Positions 1-7,401 are shown, numbered from the stretch's first letter. The stretch: DNA of 18,478 nucleotides from Coriobacteriaceae bacterium AF45-21 (GCA_027682925.1 JAQCYU010000035.1:1-18478); one strand, 5' to 3'. Translations and numbers: made by a program. Notes: generated from the letters alone by a model not told the origin.

Positions 1-516
1 TGTCGCGCGCGCGCCTCTGCCGCCGCGGTTGCCCGCCTGCGCAGAATCAATATTGCCGAAGCCATTGTCAACGGCAGCACTGACGATGCGGACGAGGTAC
101 TTAACGCCAAGATCGCTGCGGCCCACGATGCCGCCGAGCGTGCCGCGACCGCCAAGGCCGAACTCGATGACGCCGTGGCTGCGACGGATGCCGTGGCGCC
201 GGCATACTTGGAGGCGCTCGCAAACTACACCGCCGCCAAGGCCGAGCTCGACCAGGCTATTGCCGAGCTCAACGCCGAGATTGCTCGCCAAGAGGCCGCC
301 GAACGCGGGAATGGCGAGCAGGCTCAGACCGCTACGCAGGTGACGTACCAGGCCAAACATGCGGTGGCAACAACCGAGATTGCGACGCAGCAGACGGCGA
401 TGCCTGCCACGGGCGATGCGTTCGACCTGCTGGGCGAGACCTTCGTTATCGGCGGCACGGTCCTGGTAGCCGCCGGTGTCTTCCTGTCCGATAAACGCCG
501 CCAGCTGATTCGTTAG
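1..516 (+). CDS. C-terminal part of a sortase-anchored coiled-coil surface protein (5' end outside window)
   Basis: The frame is open from base 1, so only the last 171 residues are seen. The first 110 or so are rich in Ala, Glu, Asp, Lys and Gln with a heptad-like pattern (for example AKAELDQAIAELNAEIARQE), as expected of a long helical or coiled-coil stalk. A Thr/Gln-rich stretch follows, then MPATGD at about residues 134-139, a hydrophobic segment (about 147-162, VIGGTVLVAAGVF) and a positive tail KRRQLIR. This order of sorting motif, membrane helix and basic tail is the classic sortase substrate C-terminus. The motif departs from LPxTG at its first residue (Met for Leu). The protein probably sits on the cell wall as an adhesin or stalk; its ligand cannot be told from this fragment. 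An in-frame ATG at 175 exists but has no reason to be the start, because coding continues upstream. Confidence 0.8.
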   Translation, partial: CRARASAAAVARLRRINIAEAIVNGSTDDADEVLNAKIAAAHDAAERAATAKAELDDAVAATDAVAPAYLEALANYTAAKAELDQAIAELNAEIARQEAAERGNGEQAQTATQVTYQAKHAVATTEIATQQTAMPATGDAFDLLGETFVIGGTVLVAAGVFLSDKRRQLIR

Positions 517-610
517 GGACAGAAGGGACTGCGGGCCATTTTCGGCGCGTACCGTGGGGGGTGATGAGGCTCCATGCGGCGCGCGCTGCCTTGTTCTTTA
601 AGAGCGATTA

Positions 611-616
611 AGGAGG
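611..616 (+). promoter_or_regulatory. Ribosome binding site fixing the start at 622
   Basis: AGGAGG lies 5 nt before ATG 622. The in-frame ATG at 574, 48 nt upstream, has no such site, so 622 is the better start. Confidence 0.75.
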
Positions 617-621
617 GACAT

Positions 622-978
622 ATGCAAATTAGGGGAGAGGCCGCGATCGTCTGTGGATTCATGGCGGGCCTGGCAACGGGGCTGCTGTTCGATGGATGTT
701 TCGACAGCTATATCAATCGGTTCTGCGATTCTGGTTTTTCGAGAGGCAAGCCTTGGAAAACAGCGTCGGCTCATCGAGAAGCGACCGCGCCCATCGAGCC
801 CCGCAGTGTGGATACCTCAAAAATCAAGGTAATCGTCACTAAGAACGGCAAGATTTATCACCGCTCTGCTGGATGCAAGAACCTTCCTCAAAACGCCATC
901 AGAACAAGCGTGCCTTTGGCGACCGCGCTCAAGCGAGGAAAGATCCCCTGTTCAGCATGTTGCCCGTCGGCGGTTTAG
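622..978 (+). CDS. Small membrane-anchored protein with a C-terminal His/Cys zinc-ribbon-like motif
   Basis: The product is 118 aa. The N-terminus (residues 1-25) is hydrophobic (VCGFMAGLATGLLF) and could be a signal anchor. A polar linker follows, then a compact C-terminal motif: YH at 79-80, C85, L88, and PCSAC at 109-113 with an extra C114. The pattern 'YH...C..L...A...G..PC..C.P' is a small Cys/His module found at the ends of some bacterial exported nucleases and other secreted proteins, and it is usually taken to bind zinc. Here it is the only recognisable domain, so the function is unknown; presenting a metal-binding ribbon outside the membrane is inference. It is followed after about 150 nt by another small membrane protein on the same strand. 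Confidence 0.6.
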   Translation: MQIRGEAAIVCGFMAGLATGLLFDGCFDSYINRFCDSGFSRGKPWKTASAHREATAPIEPRSVDTSKIKVIVTKNGKIYHRSAGCKNLPQNAIRTSVPLATALKRGKIPCSACCPSAV

Positions 979-1017
979 GAGATTCTTCAGGGCTGCTCTG
1001 CAAGGATATGGGTCCCT

Positions 1018-1047
1018 GCGGACGCGTGGGTTTAAAAACGTGTCCGC
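1018..1047 (+). other. Hairpin between two small genes
   Basis: GCGGACGCGT (1018-1027) can pair with ACGTGTCCGC (1038-1047): ten pairs including one G-U, with a 10-nt loop. No T-run follows, so it does not look like a normal intrinsic terminator. Confidence 0.4.
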
Positions 1048-1131
1048 ACGACATGTGACACTTAACCTGCCGTCATGCTCCGTCGCGGCGGCATGCATCT
1101 GAACAGCGACCCTCTAAGGAGTTCGATATCG

Positions 1132-1371
1132 ATGAGTGACAACACCAAACATCTCGCAAAGAAGTGCGTCAAGGACGCGGGGCCGTGTCTCGCGCTGTGC
1201 GCAGCCGGCGCAGCGATCGCGCTGCTGGCTGTTCTGGGGCCATTCGACGTGCTCCGAAGTGCCAGTTCCCTGCACGTCATCATCGCCCTTGCCGGTGCCA
1301 TGATGACCGGCGGCGTGCTCGATCTGATCTTTTGGGTGTTTGACCCGTTTGGATGGAAGAACGAGGGGTAA
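1132..1371 (+). CDS. Small two-helix membrane protein of unknown function
   Basis: The product is 79 aa. I chose ATG 1132 because AAGGAG (1116-1121) sits 10 nt upstream; an in-frame ATG at 1075 has no ribosome binding site. After a short charged N-terminus (MSDNTKHLAKKCVKD) there are two hydrophobic stretches, about residues 17-36 and 46-68, and an aromatic, polar end (FWVFDPFGWKNEG). I do not recognise a family. It precedes the metallophosphoesterase genes with an 85-nt gap and could share their transcript, but nothing links the functions. Confidence 0.5.
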   Translation: MSDNTKHLAKKCVKDAGPCLALCAAGAAIALLAVLGPFDVLRSASSLHVIIALAGAMMTGGVLDLIFWVFDPFGWKNEG

Positions 1372-1456
1372 GCCCTAAGGGATGCAGATGCCGGGGCAGA
1401 CCCGCAATTTCTGCTATCGATTTGTCCAGAGCCGCACAGCGCGGAGGTGTTGTTTG

Positions 1457-2212
1457 ATGTCCATTTTCGTTACCGGAGACGTTCACGGTGTTGCCGAGTA
1501 CGGGGCGAGCCGCTTCTCGTCGCGCGTTTGGCCATTGGGTCGTACGCTGACGCGCGATGACGTGGTGATCGTTGCCGGTGACTTTGGCTTTATATGGAGT
1601 GGCTCAAACACCGACAAATACTGGCTCGACTGGTTTGAGTCCAAGCCCTGGACCACGTGTTTTGTCGACGGTAATCACGAGAATCACCATTTGCTGGCGG
1701 GGCTGCCGATCCGAGAGTGGAACGGGGGCCTCGTTCACGAGGCTCGCCCACATGTGCTGCACCTGATGCGCGGCGAGGTGTTCGACATCGCGGGGAACAC
1801 GGTGCTCGCCATGGGTGGAGCCGCGAGCCATGACAAACAGTGGCGCCGGGAGGGAAAGACGTGGTGGCCCGAGGAAATGCCGAGTGAGAGCGAGGTGGAA
1901 TACTGTCGCGCCTCGCTCGATCGTGTGGGCTGGAAGGTCGACTATGTTGTGACTCACGAGGCGCCGGTCGATTTGGCAGACGAGCTGTGCATGGAGTGCA
2001 ATCGCGAGTTCTACGACGATTCGCTGCAGGCCTTTTTGGGCGAGCTCGATGGGCGACTCGACTACCGCACCTGGTTCTTTGGCCATTACCATGACGATGA
2101 ATGGCGCGATGAAAAGCATCGCCTTATCTACCAAGATATCGTGCGGATCGAAGCGCGATGTGCCGACGGATTCGGCGAGACGACGAGCAACTATTCCGAG
2201 CAAGAGCGTTAG
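1457..2212 (+). CDS. Calcineurin-like metallophosphoesterase (first of three)
   Basis: The product is 251 aa. ATG 1457 follows GGAGG (1443-1447) by 9 nt and puts the first motif right at the N-terminus; an in-frame ATG at 1382 would add 25 unlikely residues. The metal-site motifs of the calcineurin superfamily are complete: GDVHG 7-11, GDFG 41-44, GNHE 72-75, TH 166-167, GHYH 209-212. No signal peptide or membrane segment is seen, so it should be a cytoplasmic dimetal phosphoesterase; substrate unknown (phosphoprotein, nucleotide or small phosphoester are all possible). It is clearly paralogous to the gene at 2857 (shared VAGDFGF.W, FVDGNHE, RGEVF, TMGGA/AMGGA, VGWKVDYV.TH, RLDY). Its stop codon overlaps the ribosome binding site of the next gene, so the three are probably translated from one mRNA. 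Confidence 0.85.
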   Translation: MSIFVTGDVHGVAEYGASRFSSRVWPLGRTLTRDDVVIVAGDFGFIWSGSNTDKYWLDWFESKPWTTCFVDGNHENHHLLAGLPIREWNGGLVHEARPHVLHLMRGEVFDIAGNTVLAMGGAASHDKQWRREGKTWWPEEMPSESEVEYCRASLDRVGWKVDYVVTHEAPVDLADELCMECNREFYDDSLQAFLGELDGRLDYRTWFFGHYHDDEWRDEKHRLIYQDIVRIEARCADGFGETTSNYSEQER

Positions 2213-2221
2213 GAGGTCCCC

Positions 2222-2860
2222 GTGATCTGGTTTACCAGCGATACTCACTTTGGACACGAGAACATGCTACGGCTTAGCGATAGGCCTTGGTCGACTGTTG
2301 CGCAGATGAACGACGCCATGGTCGCCAACATTAACAGCAAGGTTGCTGTGGACGACGAGCTCTACATTTTGGGTGACTTTAGCTTTAAGATGACGGTCAA
2401 AGAGGCCTACGAACTGCGCAAAAGCATCGTATGCAAGCGCGTCCACCTGCTGCCCGGCAACCACGACAAAGACTGGACGCAGCCTGCGGTGGCGGATGCC
2501 TTTATCGTCGAGCCGTCCATTTGCGTGCTCAAGATCGACCGCCAAAAAATCGTGCTGAGCCACTATCCCATGGCTGACTGGCAGGGCATGTCGCACGGCA
2601 GCTGGCATTTGCACGGGCATATCCACAGTTGCGGCGGCGCGTACAACAATTTCAACTGCAGGCAGGGACTGCTGCGCTATGACGTGGGTGTCGACGCCAA
2701 CGGCTACGCCCCGGTGAGCCTGGGGGAGCTCAAGACGTGGTTTGCGCAGGTCGACGAGCCGACGTGTTGCGTTAAATGGCCGTGGTGGGTCAACGCCACG
2801 GGCGACGAGCAGGTCGAGCGCGATCTCGAAGCCTATAAGAGGGAAGTGATGATCCGATGA
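2222..2860 (+). CDS. Calcineurin-like metallophosphoesterase, COG4186-like subfamily (second of three)
   Basis: The product is 212 aa and begins with GTG 2222, preceded by AGGAGG at 2211-2216 (5-nt gap), which overlaps the previous stop. Motifs: SDTHFGH 6-12, GDFS 51-54, GNHDK 79-83, SHYP 113-116, HGHIH 131-135. The SDTHFGH start and the short length match the compact family of predicted phosphoesterases/phosphohydrolases rather than the two flanking genes. The region after about residue 150 (ending in a Trp-rich WPWWVN and a charged helix) is poorly conserved in character. Its last four bases form ATGA with the next start, showing translational coupling. The substrate is unknown. Confidence 0.85.
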   Translation: MIWFTSDTHFGHENMLRLSDRPWSTVAQMNDAMVANINSKVAVDDELYILGDFSFKMTVKEAYELRKSIVCKRVHLLPGNHDKDWTQPAVADAFIVEPSICVLKIDRQKIVLSHYPMADWQGMSHGSWHLHGHIHSCGGAYNNFNCRQGLLRYDVGVDANGYAPVSLGELKTWFAQVDEPTCCVKWPWWVNATGDEQVERDLEAYKREVMIR

Positions 2861-3582
2861 CGGTCTATGTGACGGGTGATGTCCACGGTGGTCTCGACAT
2901 GCAAAAGCTGCGCGACTGGGATCTTGGGGATAGCCTGACGAGCGACGACTATCTGATTGTCGCGGGCGACTTTGGCTTTCCGTGGGATTTCTCTGCCGAG
3001 GAATGCGCCGACATCGCCTGGCTGGAATCGCGTCCCTATACCGTGCTGTTCGTCGACGGCAATCACGAGCGTTTCGATTACTGGGCGGAGCGCCCCCTGG
3101 AGTTGTGGCACGGTGGACTGACGCAACGCCTGTCGGACACCTCGCCTATACGGCGCCTGACGCGCGGCGAGGTTTTTGAGCTCGGTGGGTCGACGATCTT
3201 TACCATGGGCGGCGCCACGAGTGTGGACAAGGAATACCGCATCCCGTATTCCAGCTGGTGGCCGCAGGAGCTGCCGGGCGAGCGCAACTTTGAGGAGGCG
3301 CGGGCAAAGCTCGATAGCGTGGGCTGGAAGGTCGACTACGTGATCACCCACACCTGCTCCACGCGCATGCTCTCGCCCACGCTCTATCCGGCACCTGGCT
3401 GGAATTATCCAGCTGTCGATCGGCTTACGGCATTTTTCGACGAGCTGGAAGATCGCTTGGACTACAAGCGCTGGTACTACGGGCATTTTCATCGGGATGC
3501 CAACCCGGCCGAGCGCCACACCGTGCTCTACGACTGCATCGTTCGCTTGGGCGACGAACTCCAGTCCTGGGATGTTGCGTAG
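2857..3582 (+). CDS. Calcineurin-like metallophosphoesterase (third of three)
   Basis: The product is 241 aa and starts inside the previous stop (ATGA, 2857-2860), with a purine-rich AGAGGGAAG (2838-2846) upstream. Motifs: GDVHG 7-11, GDFG 37-40, GNHE 68-71, TH 164-165, GHFH 209-212, so all expected metal ligands are present. It aligns over its whole length with the protein at 1457, and the two most likely arose by duplication, with the unrelated-subfamily gene between them. The third-motif neighbourhood differs (THTCSTR versus THEAPVD), and a Pro/Tyr-rich segment (LYPAPGWNYP, about 176-185) replaces the acidic Cys-containing segment of the paralogue, suggesting different substrates. It ends 15 nt from the convergent gluQ stop, with no obvious hairpin between them. 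Confidence 0.85.
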   Translation: MTVYVTGDVHGGLDMQKLRDWDLGDSLTSDDYLIVAGDFGFPWDFSAEECADIAWLESRPYTVLFVDGNHERFDYWAERPLELWHGGLTQRLSDTSPIRRLTRGEVFELGGSTIFTMGGATSVDKEYRIPYSSWWPQELPGERNFEEARAKLDSVGWKVDYVITHTCSTRMLSPTLYPAPGWNYPAVDRLTAFFDELEDRLDYKRWYYGHFHRDANPAERHTVLYDCIVRLGDELQSWDVA

Positions 3583-3597
3583 AGGCGGGGTGGCTGG

Positions 3598-4617
3598 CTA
3601 CTCGACCGTTACAGTGATGTTCTCCCGATGCGCGCGGATGACGTCCCAGCTAAAGTGCTCGACCAGCTGCTCGGCGGTACGCGGCGTGGTGTCCGGCGCG
3701 ATGCCTGTTTGCCCGGCGAGCCATCCCAACAGTGCCTCGGGTGTGCCAAAGCGGGTGCGGAGCTCGCCCAGGTCCAGATCGCAATCGCGCTTGGAAAGGC
3801 GGCGGCCGTCCGGCGACATGAGCAGCGGAATGTGCGCGTAGCGCGGTGTGGGCAGTCCCAGCAGATGTTGCAGATAGATCTGGCGCGTCGTGGAACCAAG
3901 CAGGTCGCATCCGCGTACGATCTCGGTGACGCCCATGGCAGCGTCGTCGACCACCACGGCCAGCTGATAGGCAAACACGCCGTCGCTGCGGCGCACCAAA
4001 AAGTCGCCGCACTCGGTGGCGAGTGCCTCGCATTGGGCTTCGTACGTGCGGTCCACGAATTCGATCACGTCGCCGGCGAGGTCGTCGACGTCGGGCACAC
4101 GCAGACGCGTGGCCGGAGCGCGCAGGATGCTGCGGCGGGCAACCTCCTCGGCAGAAAGGCCTCGGCAGGCGCCGCGGTAGATGGGCGTGCCGTCGCTCGC
4201 GTGCGGCGCGCTTGCGGTGTGGAGCTCGGCGCGCGTGCAAAAGCAGGGATAGGTGAGGCCGGCGTCTTGCAGCTGGTGCAGGGCGTCCTCGTACAAGTCC
4301 AGGCGATCGTGCTGGTAGTAGGGGCCTTCGTCCCACTCAAGCCCCAGCCAGGCTAGGTCGTCAATCAATTGGGCGGCAAGTTCCGGGCGCTTGCAGCGAT
4401 CGTCCAGGTCCTCGATGCGCAACACGATGCTGCCGCCCTGGCTGCGGGCCGAAAGCCACGCGCACAGGCAGCTGAACACGTTGCCCAGGTGCATGCGGCC
4501 CGAGGGCGACGGGGCAAAGCGGCCCACGACCGGCGCGAGGGCGGGGGCGAGCTTGCTGTTGGGCGCCGTCGACATGGCCACGGCGGGTGTTGCTATGTTG
4601 CATGCGTTGATATCCAT
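3598..4617 (-). CDS. gluQ: Glutamyl-Q tRNA(Asp) synthetase
   Basis: GluQRS is a paralogue of the catalytic half of glutamyl-tRNA synthetase that activates glutamate and attaches it to queuosine at the wobble base of tRNA(Asp). The 339-aa product has the class I signature RFAPSPSGRMHLGN (33-46, HIGH region), IEDLD (68-72), the zinc ligands C125, C127, Y147 and C151 in the CxC...Yx3C pattern typical of GluQRS, VRGCDLL (235-241) and a KMSKS-like RRLSKRD (272-278). It ends without the anticodon-binding domain of GltX, which is why I call it GluQRS. The first 30 residues (Ala-rich) are longer than usual; ATG 4575 is an alternative start. Neither start has a good ribosome binding site. A TATACT at 4625-4630 only 7 nt before ATG 4617 would fit a leaderless mRNA. 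Confidence 0.9.
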   Translation of the reverse strand: MDINACNIATPAVAMSTAPNSKLAPALAPVVGRFAPSPSGRMHLGNVFSCLCAWLSARSQGGSIVLRIEDLDDRCKRPELAAQLIDDLAWLGLEWDEGPYYQHDRLDLYEDALHQLQDAGLTYPCFCTRAELHTASAPHASDGTPIYRGACRGLSAEEVARRSILRAPATRLRVPDVDDLAGDVIEFVDRTYEAQCEALATECGDFLVRRSDGVFAYQLAVVVDDAAMGVTEIVRGCDLLGSTTRQIYLQHLLGLPTPRYAHIPLLMSPDGRRLSKRDCDLDLGELRTRFGTPEALLGWLAGQTGIAPDTTPRTAEQLVEHFSWDVIRAHRENITVTVE

Positions 4618-4624
4618 GCGGACG

Positions 4625-4630
4625 AGTATA
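4625..4630 (-). promoter_or_regulatory. Possible -10 box of gluQ (leaderless)
   Basis: TATACT on the minus strand ends 7 nt before ATG 4617, so transcription would begin at or next to the start codon. No good -35 hexamer is visible, so this is tentative. Confidence 0.4.
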
Positions 4631-4760
4631 GCGCGGGGTGAGGTGAGGGGGCGTCGTCGATGCTCGCGAGTTGCCGAGGCTGCGTGTTGTGCGCGGCGGG
4701 CACCGACTGAACACCTCGATTACCGCCCCAAGCTCAGCCCCTTCAACCCCTCAAACGACA

Positions 4761-4796
4761 GAAACCCCGGCAGCTCTTCGCAACTGCCGGGGTTTC
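4761..4796. terminator. Strong 13-bp hairpin, possible terminator or protein-binding stem-loop
   Basis: GAAACCCCGGCAG (4761-4773) pairs perfectly with CTGCCGGGGTTTC (4784-4796) around a 10-nt loop. Neither side has a proper T-run, and no gene on either strand ends just before it, so its role as a terminator is uncertain. Confidence 0.45.
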
Positions 4797-4987
4797 CGCG
4801 GAAAAGGGGGACATGATCCTCAAGCGAACGGCAAAGGGGCAAACCGTTTTCGCTCAACTGCTTTATGCCCCTCGCTCGCCGGCTTAATCGGCTCACGCCG
4901 CGCCCACACAAAGCCGCTACACCTGTGACGGAGCTATGAAGTGGTATCTATGCCGGAGCGGGCTATGCCAAGGAGTGTCCCAGATTG

Positions 4988-5018
4988 CCGGCAGATAAGG
5001 AACGTCCCCAGGTGCCGG
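4988..5018. repeat. GGGAC-core hairpin, copy A (with adjacent degenerate copy)
   Basis: CCGGCA (4988-4993) pairs with TGCCGG (5013-5018); the loop, read on the minus strand, contains CCTGGGGACGTTCCTTATC. A degenerate partner, AAGGAGTGTCCCA (4970-4982), lies directly upstream. The loop core matches the hairpin at 7487-7513 although the stem is different. Confidence 0.55.
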
Positions 5019-5131
5019 TCGCGGGCGTGACTTTCGTCCCGTTTAATACTCCGCTGACCTAGATGTTCGTCACATGAACCCGCAAACGTGGGACAATGAC
5101 GCTACTGGTATCACAGACAAAGGATGTGCCT

Positions 5132-7078
5132 ATGAACGCCCCCGTTGCCAAGACCTGTCGGCAGCGCTGCCCGTTTGCGCGATTTGCTTACATTTGCGCG
5201 CTCGTCGCGTGCGCGCTGCTGCTGCTACCCGCCGTTGCACGTGCCGACGGCTACTCCATGACCCAAACCTATATCGGTGCCACGGTCGAGGCCGATGGAT
5301 CGCTGACCGTTGTCGAGGGACGCCAGTTTGATTTCGACGACGACATCAACGGCGTGTTTTGGGAGATCAATACGGGCACCAACCAGCAGGGCGGCACGGC
5401 GGGCGTTGACTTGCTGAGTGTCGAGGAAGAGGACACCGCGTTTAACAAAGTCGATAGCGCGAACAAGGGCGATTCTGGCGTCTACACGGTCGAGCAGGCC
5501 GGTGACGGCGTAAGGATTAAGGTGTTCAGCCCCCACGAGAGCGGCGACAGCGCAATCTACTACGTGAGTTATTCCATGACCGGTGCGGTTATGAACTGGG
5601 CCGATACCGCCGAGCTTTACTGGAAATTTGTGGGTGACGGCTGGTCGGCGGATTCCGATGACGTCGAGATGGAAGTGTATTTCGCAAATGCCGCTGCCGG
5701 GACGGCTGCCGTCAAGGGCGATAACTTCCGCGCATGGGGCCACGGTCCGCTGACGGGCGACGTGTCGCTCGATGAGGACGAGCCCATGGTCACCTATACC
5801 ATTCCCTGCGTGCATCAGGGCGAATTCGCCGAGGCACGCATCGCCTTCCCCAGCGACTGGGTGCCGCAGCTTGCCGCCTCGGGCGAAGAGCGCATGTCAA
5901 CGATCCTGAGCGAAGAGAAGGAATGGGCCGACGAAGCTAACGCCCGCCGTGAGCACGCGCGTGCGGTTGCCAGCGCGATTGCCGTGGTGTGTGTTGTCGT
6001 GGCGGTTGCCTATACCGGTGTGATCGTGATGCTTAAGCTGCGCAGGCCCAAGCCCAAGCCGCTCTTCCAGGACGAGTACTTCCGCGATGTGCCCTCGGCC
6101 GACCATCCCGCGGTGCTTGCAGCTCTCATGAGCTGGAACGACGTGCCCGATCAGGCATATATCGCCACGCTTATGAAGCTCACCGACGACCGCGTGATCA
6201 AGCTGGAAGAAGCGACCGAGACCAAGAAGAAGGGTCTGCTCCGTCGCGAAAAAGAGGAGCAGACGTATCGCATCACAGTGACCGACGAGGCCTGGAAGGC
6301 TGCCAAGAAGGACGGCATCGATCGCGATGTGCTCAAGGTCTTCTTCGCCGGCGTTAAGCCCGATAAAGACGGCGTCCGTTCGCGCACGTTTAGCGAGCTG
6401 GAGGAGTATGCCAGCGAGCGTACTGAATCTGTTGGCGACAAGCTCGAGGACTATCAGAGCACGGTTAAGGGCAAGCTGGAGGAGTGCGAGTTTATCGCAT
6501 CGGATGGCACTATCGCGATGGTGGCCGGCCTGGTTCTCGGCATCATCATTGTCTTTGGCATTTTGGGCTCTCTGTTCTATACCGACTTTGCGGACGCCAA
6601 CGTCGGTGCCGCTATGATTTCGATCCCCGTCACGATCGTGGGCTTTGTCCTGAGCTGCACCTTCCGCCGTTACACGCCGGAGGGCGCCGAGGTGGCGGCT
6701 CGCTGCAAGGCGCTCAAGCATTGGCTCGAGGACTTTACGCGTCTGAAGGAGGCCGTCCCCAGCGACCTGATCTTGTGGAACAAGTTTCTGGTGATGGGCG
6801 TTGCCCTGGGCGTTTCGAAAGAAGTGCTGCGACAGCTGGCCGAAGCCGTGCCTGCGGACCTGCGCAACAGTGACGATTTCTACGACAACTACCCCTGCTA
6901 CTGGTGGTATTACCATCACTACGGCAACGAGTCCCCGCTCGATTCGTTCAACGATGTGTACCACGAGACCATCCGCGAGCTGGCTTCGAGTTCCGATAGC
7001 TCGAGCGGCGGCAGCGGTGGCGGCTTTTCCGGTGGCGGCGGTGGCGGCGTCGGCGGAGGCGGCGGCGGAACGTTCTAG
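5132..7078 (+). CDS. DUF2207 family membrane protein with glycine-rich C-terminus
   Basis: The product is 648 aa. I chose ATG 5132 because AAAGGA lies 7 nt upstream and it leads directly into a signal peptide (about 1-38, ending AVARA-DG); an in-frame ATG at 5096 is possible but not supported. The extracytoplasmic domain (about 40-270) carries the DUF2207-like pattern in which an early 'DGSLTVVEGRQFDFD...GVFWEI' strand-rich segment is followed by a hydrophobic helix (about 275-297). A cytoplasmic domain follows with a charged, wing-like region (LTDDRVIKLEEATETKKK), then two more membrane segments (about 461-483 and 493-509), and it ends in a Ser/Gly tail (about 613-648, SGGGFSGGGGGG). This tail is characteristic of DUF2207 proteins. 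The biological role is unknown. It is monocistronic, with its own terminator at 7092-7140. Confidence 0.85.
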   Translation: MNAPVAKTCRQRCPFARFAYICALVACALLLLPAVARADGYSMTQTYIGATVEADGSLTVVEGRQFDFDDDINGVFWEINTGTNQQGGTAGVDLLSVEEEDTAFNKVDSANKGDSGVYTVEQAGDGVRIKVFSPHESGDSAIYYVSYSMTGAVMNWADTAELYWKFVGDGWSADSDDVEMEVYFANAAAGTAAVKGDNFRAWGHGPLTGDVSLDEDEPMVTYTIPCVHQGEFAEARIAFPSDWVPQLAASGEERMSTILSEEKEWADEANARREHARAVASAIAVVCVVVAVAYTGVIVMLKLRRPKPKPLFQDEYFRDVPSADHPAVLAALMSWNDVPDQAYIATLMKLTDDRVIKLEEATETKKKGLLRREKEEQTYRITVTDEAWKAAKKDGIDRDVLKVFFAGVKPDKDGVRSRTFSELEEYASERTESVGDKLEDYQSTVKGKLEECEFIASDGTIAMVAGLVLGIIIVFGILGSLFYTDFADANVGAAMISIPVTIVGFVLSCTFRRYTPEGAEVAARCKALKHWLEDFTRLKEAVPSDLILWNKFLVMGVALGVSKEVLRQLAEAVPADLRNSDDFYDNYPCYWWYYHHYGNESPLDSFNDVYHETIRELASSSDSSSGGSGGGFSGGGGGGVGGGGGGTF

Positions 7079-7091
7079 CGAGCGCTTGCTT

Positions 7092-7140
7092 TGGGGTGGA
7101 TCTTTCTGGGCGGTTGCCAGGGAAGATTCATCCCATTTTT
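7092..7140 (+). terminator. Intrinsic terminator of the DUF2207 gene
   Basis: TGGGGTGGATCTTTC (7092-7106) can pair with GGAAGATTCATCCCA (7121-7135) over 15 positions if G-U pairs are allowed, followed at once by TTTTT (7136-7140). It starts 13 nt after the stop codon. Confidence 0.75.
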
Positions 7141-7211
7141 GTGCATCGAAACGGGTCAAACTTTCCGCTGAGGACCTTCGCGCAAGGGGCAGTGGACAAA
7201 AAATGCCAAAT

Positions 7212-7253
7212 ATGAGTACTGTTGCTGCGTTGGTCACATATGTTTGCACATAA
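7212..7253 (+). CDS. Mini-ORF MSTVAALVTYVCT (possible)
   Basis: This 13-codon frame begins in the left arm of the inverted repeat and stops 1 nt before the terminator hairpin. Its first four residues, MSTV, and its LV at 7-8 match the facing mini-ORF. There is no Shine-Dalgarno sequence, so translation is doubtful and it may be only a by-product of a conserved DNA site. Confidence 0.25.
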   Translation: MSTVAALVTYVCT

Positions 7254-7254
7254 T

Positions 7255-7300
7255 AATGGGCTCCTAATGAGAGTACTTCTCGTTAGGAGCCCATTTTATT
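7255..7300. terminator. Bidirectional terminator hairpin
   Basis: AATGGGCTCCTAA (7255-7267) pairs with TTAGGAGCCCATT (7283-7295). The loop extends the stem through a T-G position and GAGA/TCTC. T-rich sequence follows on the plus strand (TTTATT), and the minus strand reads ATTATTATG on its far side. It lies between the two facing mini-ORFs and could end transcripts from both. Confidence 0.75.
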
Positions 7301-7314
7301 GAACATTTGGGGAG

Positions 7315-7401
7315 TTACGTCAGCTCGTGCAGCTGGTCGTCATGCCTATAAGCATCAAAAATGCCCTGAATCGCTGCTACTAAAAAGGTAACAGTACTCA
7401 T
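7315..7401 (-). CDS. 28-aa mini-ORF starting MSTVTFLVAAIQGIF (possible)
   Basis: The frame begins in the right arm of the inverted repeat and ends 20 nt before the shared terminator hairpin. A hydrophobic first half (MSTVTFLVAAIQGIF) is followed by a charged tail (DAYRHDDQLHELT). That layout recalls small membrane peptides, including type I toxins, but the sequence matches no family I know. There is no clear ribosome binding site. The match to the facing mini-ORF is exact at DNA level over the first 12 coding bases and 5 bases upstream. Confidence 0.35.
   Translation of the reverse strand: MSTVTFLVAAIQGIFDAYRHDDQLHELT

Larger units (their letters stand above)
4618..5131. other. 514-bp intergenic region with hairpin, palindrome and GGGAC-core repeats
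   Basis: Between the divergent gluQ and DUF2207 genes I see no convincing gene: short open frames here lack ribosome binding sites and recognisable products. It holds a strong 13-bp hairpin (4761-4796), an overlapping palindrome TTTCCGCGGAAA (4793-4804), an AAAGGGGGACATGATCC motif (4803-4819) and a GGGAC-type hairpin with an adjacent degenerate copy (4970-5018). Just upstream of the DUF2207 gene, TTTAATACT (5042-5050) might contribute a -10 box, but no -35 is clear. Confidence 0.6.

Noticed and set aside
3628..4356. 242-codon plus-strand open frame opposite gluQ
   Set aside because: The synthetase signatures and zinc ligands show that the minus strand is the coding one.
5897..7249. 450-codon open frame on the minus strand opposite the DUF2207 gene
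   Set aside because: It is antisense to a gene with a clear signal peptide, membrane segments and glycine tail; its product is a low-complexity mirror of GC-rich codons with no family features.
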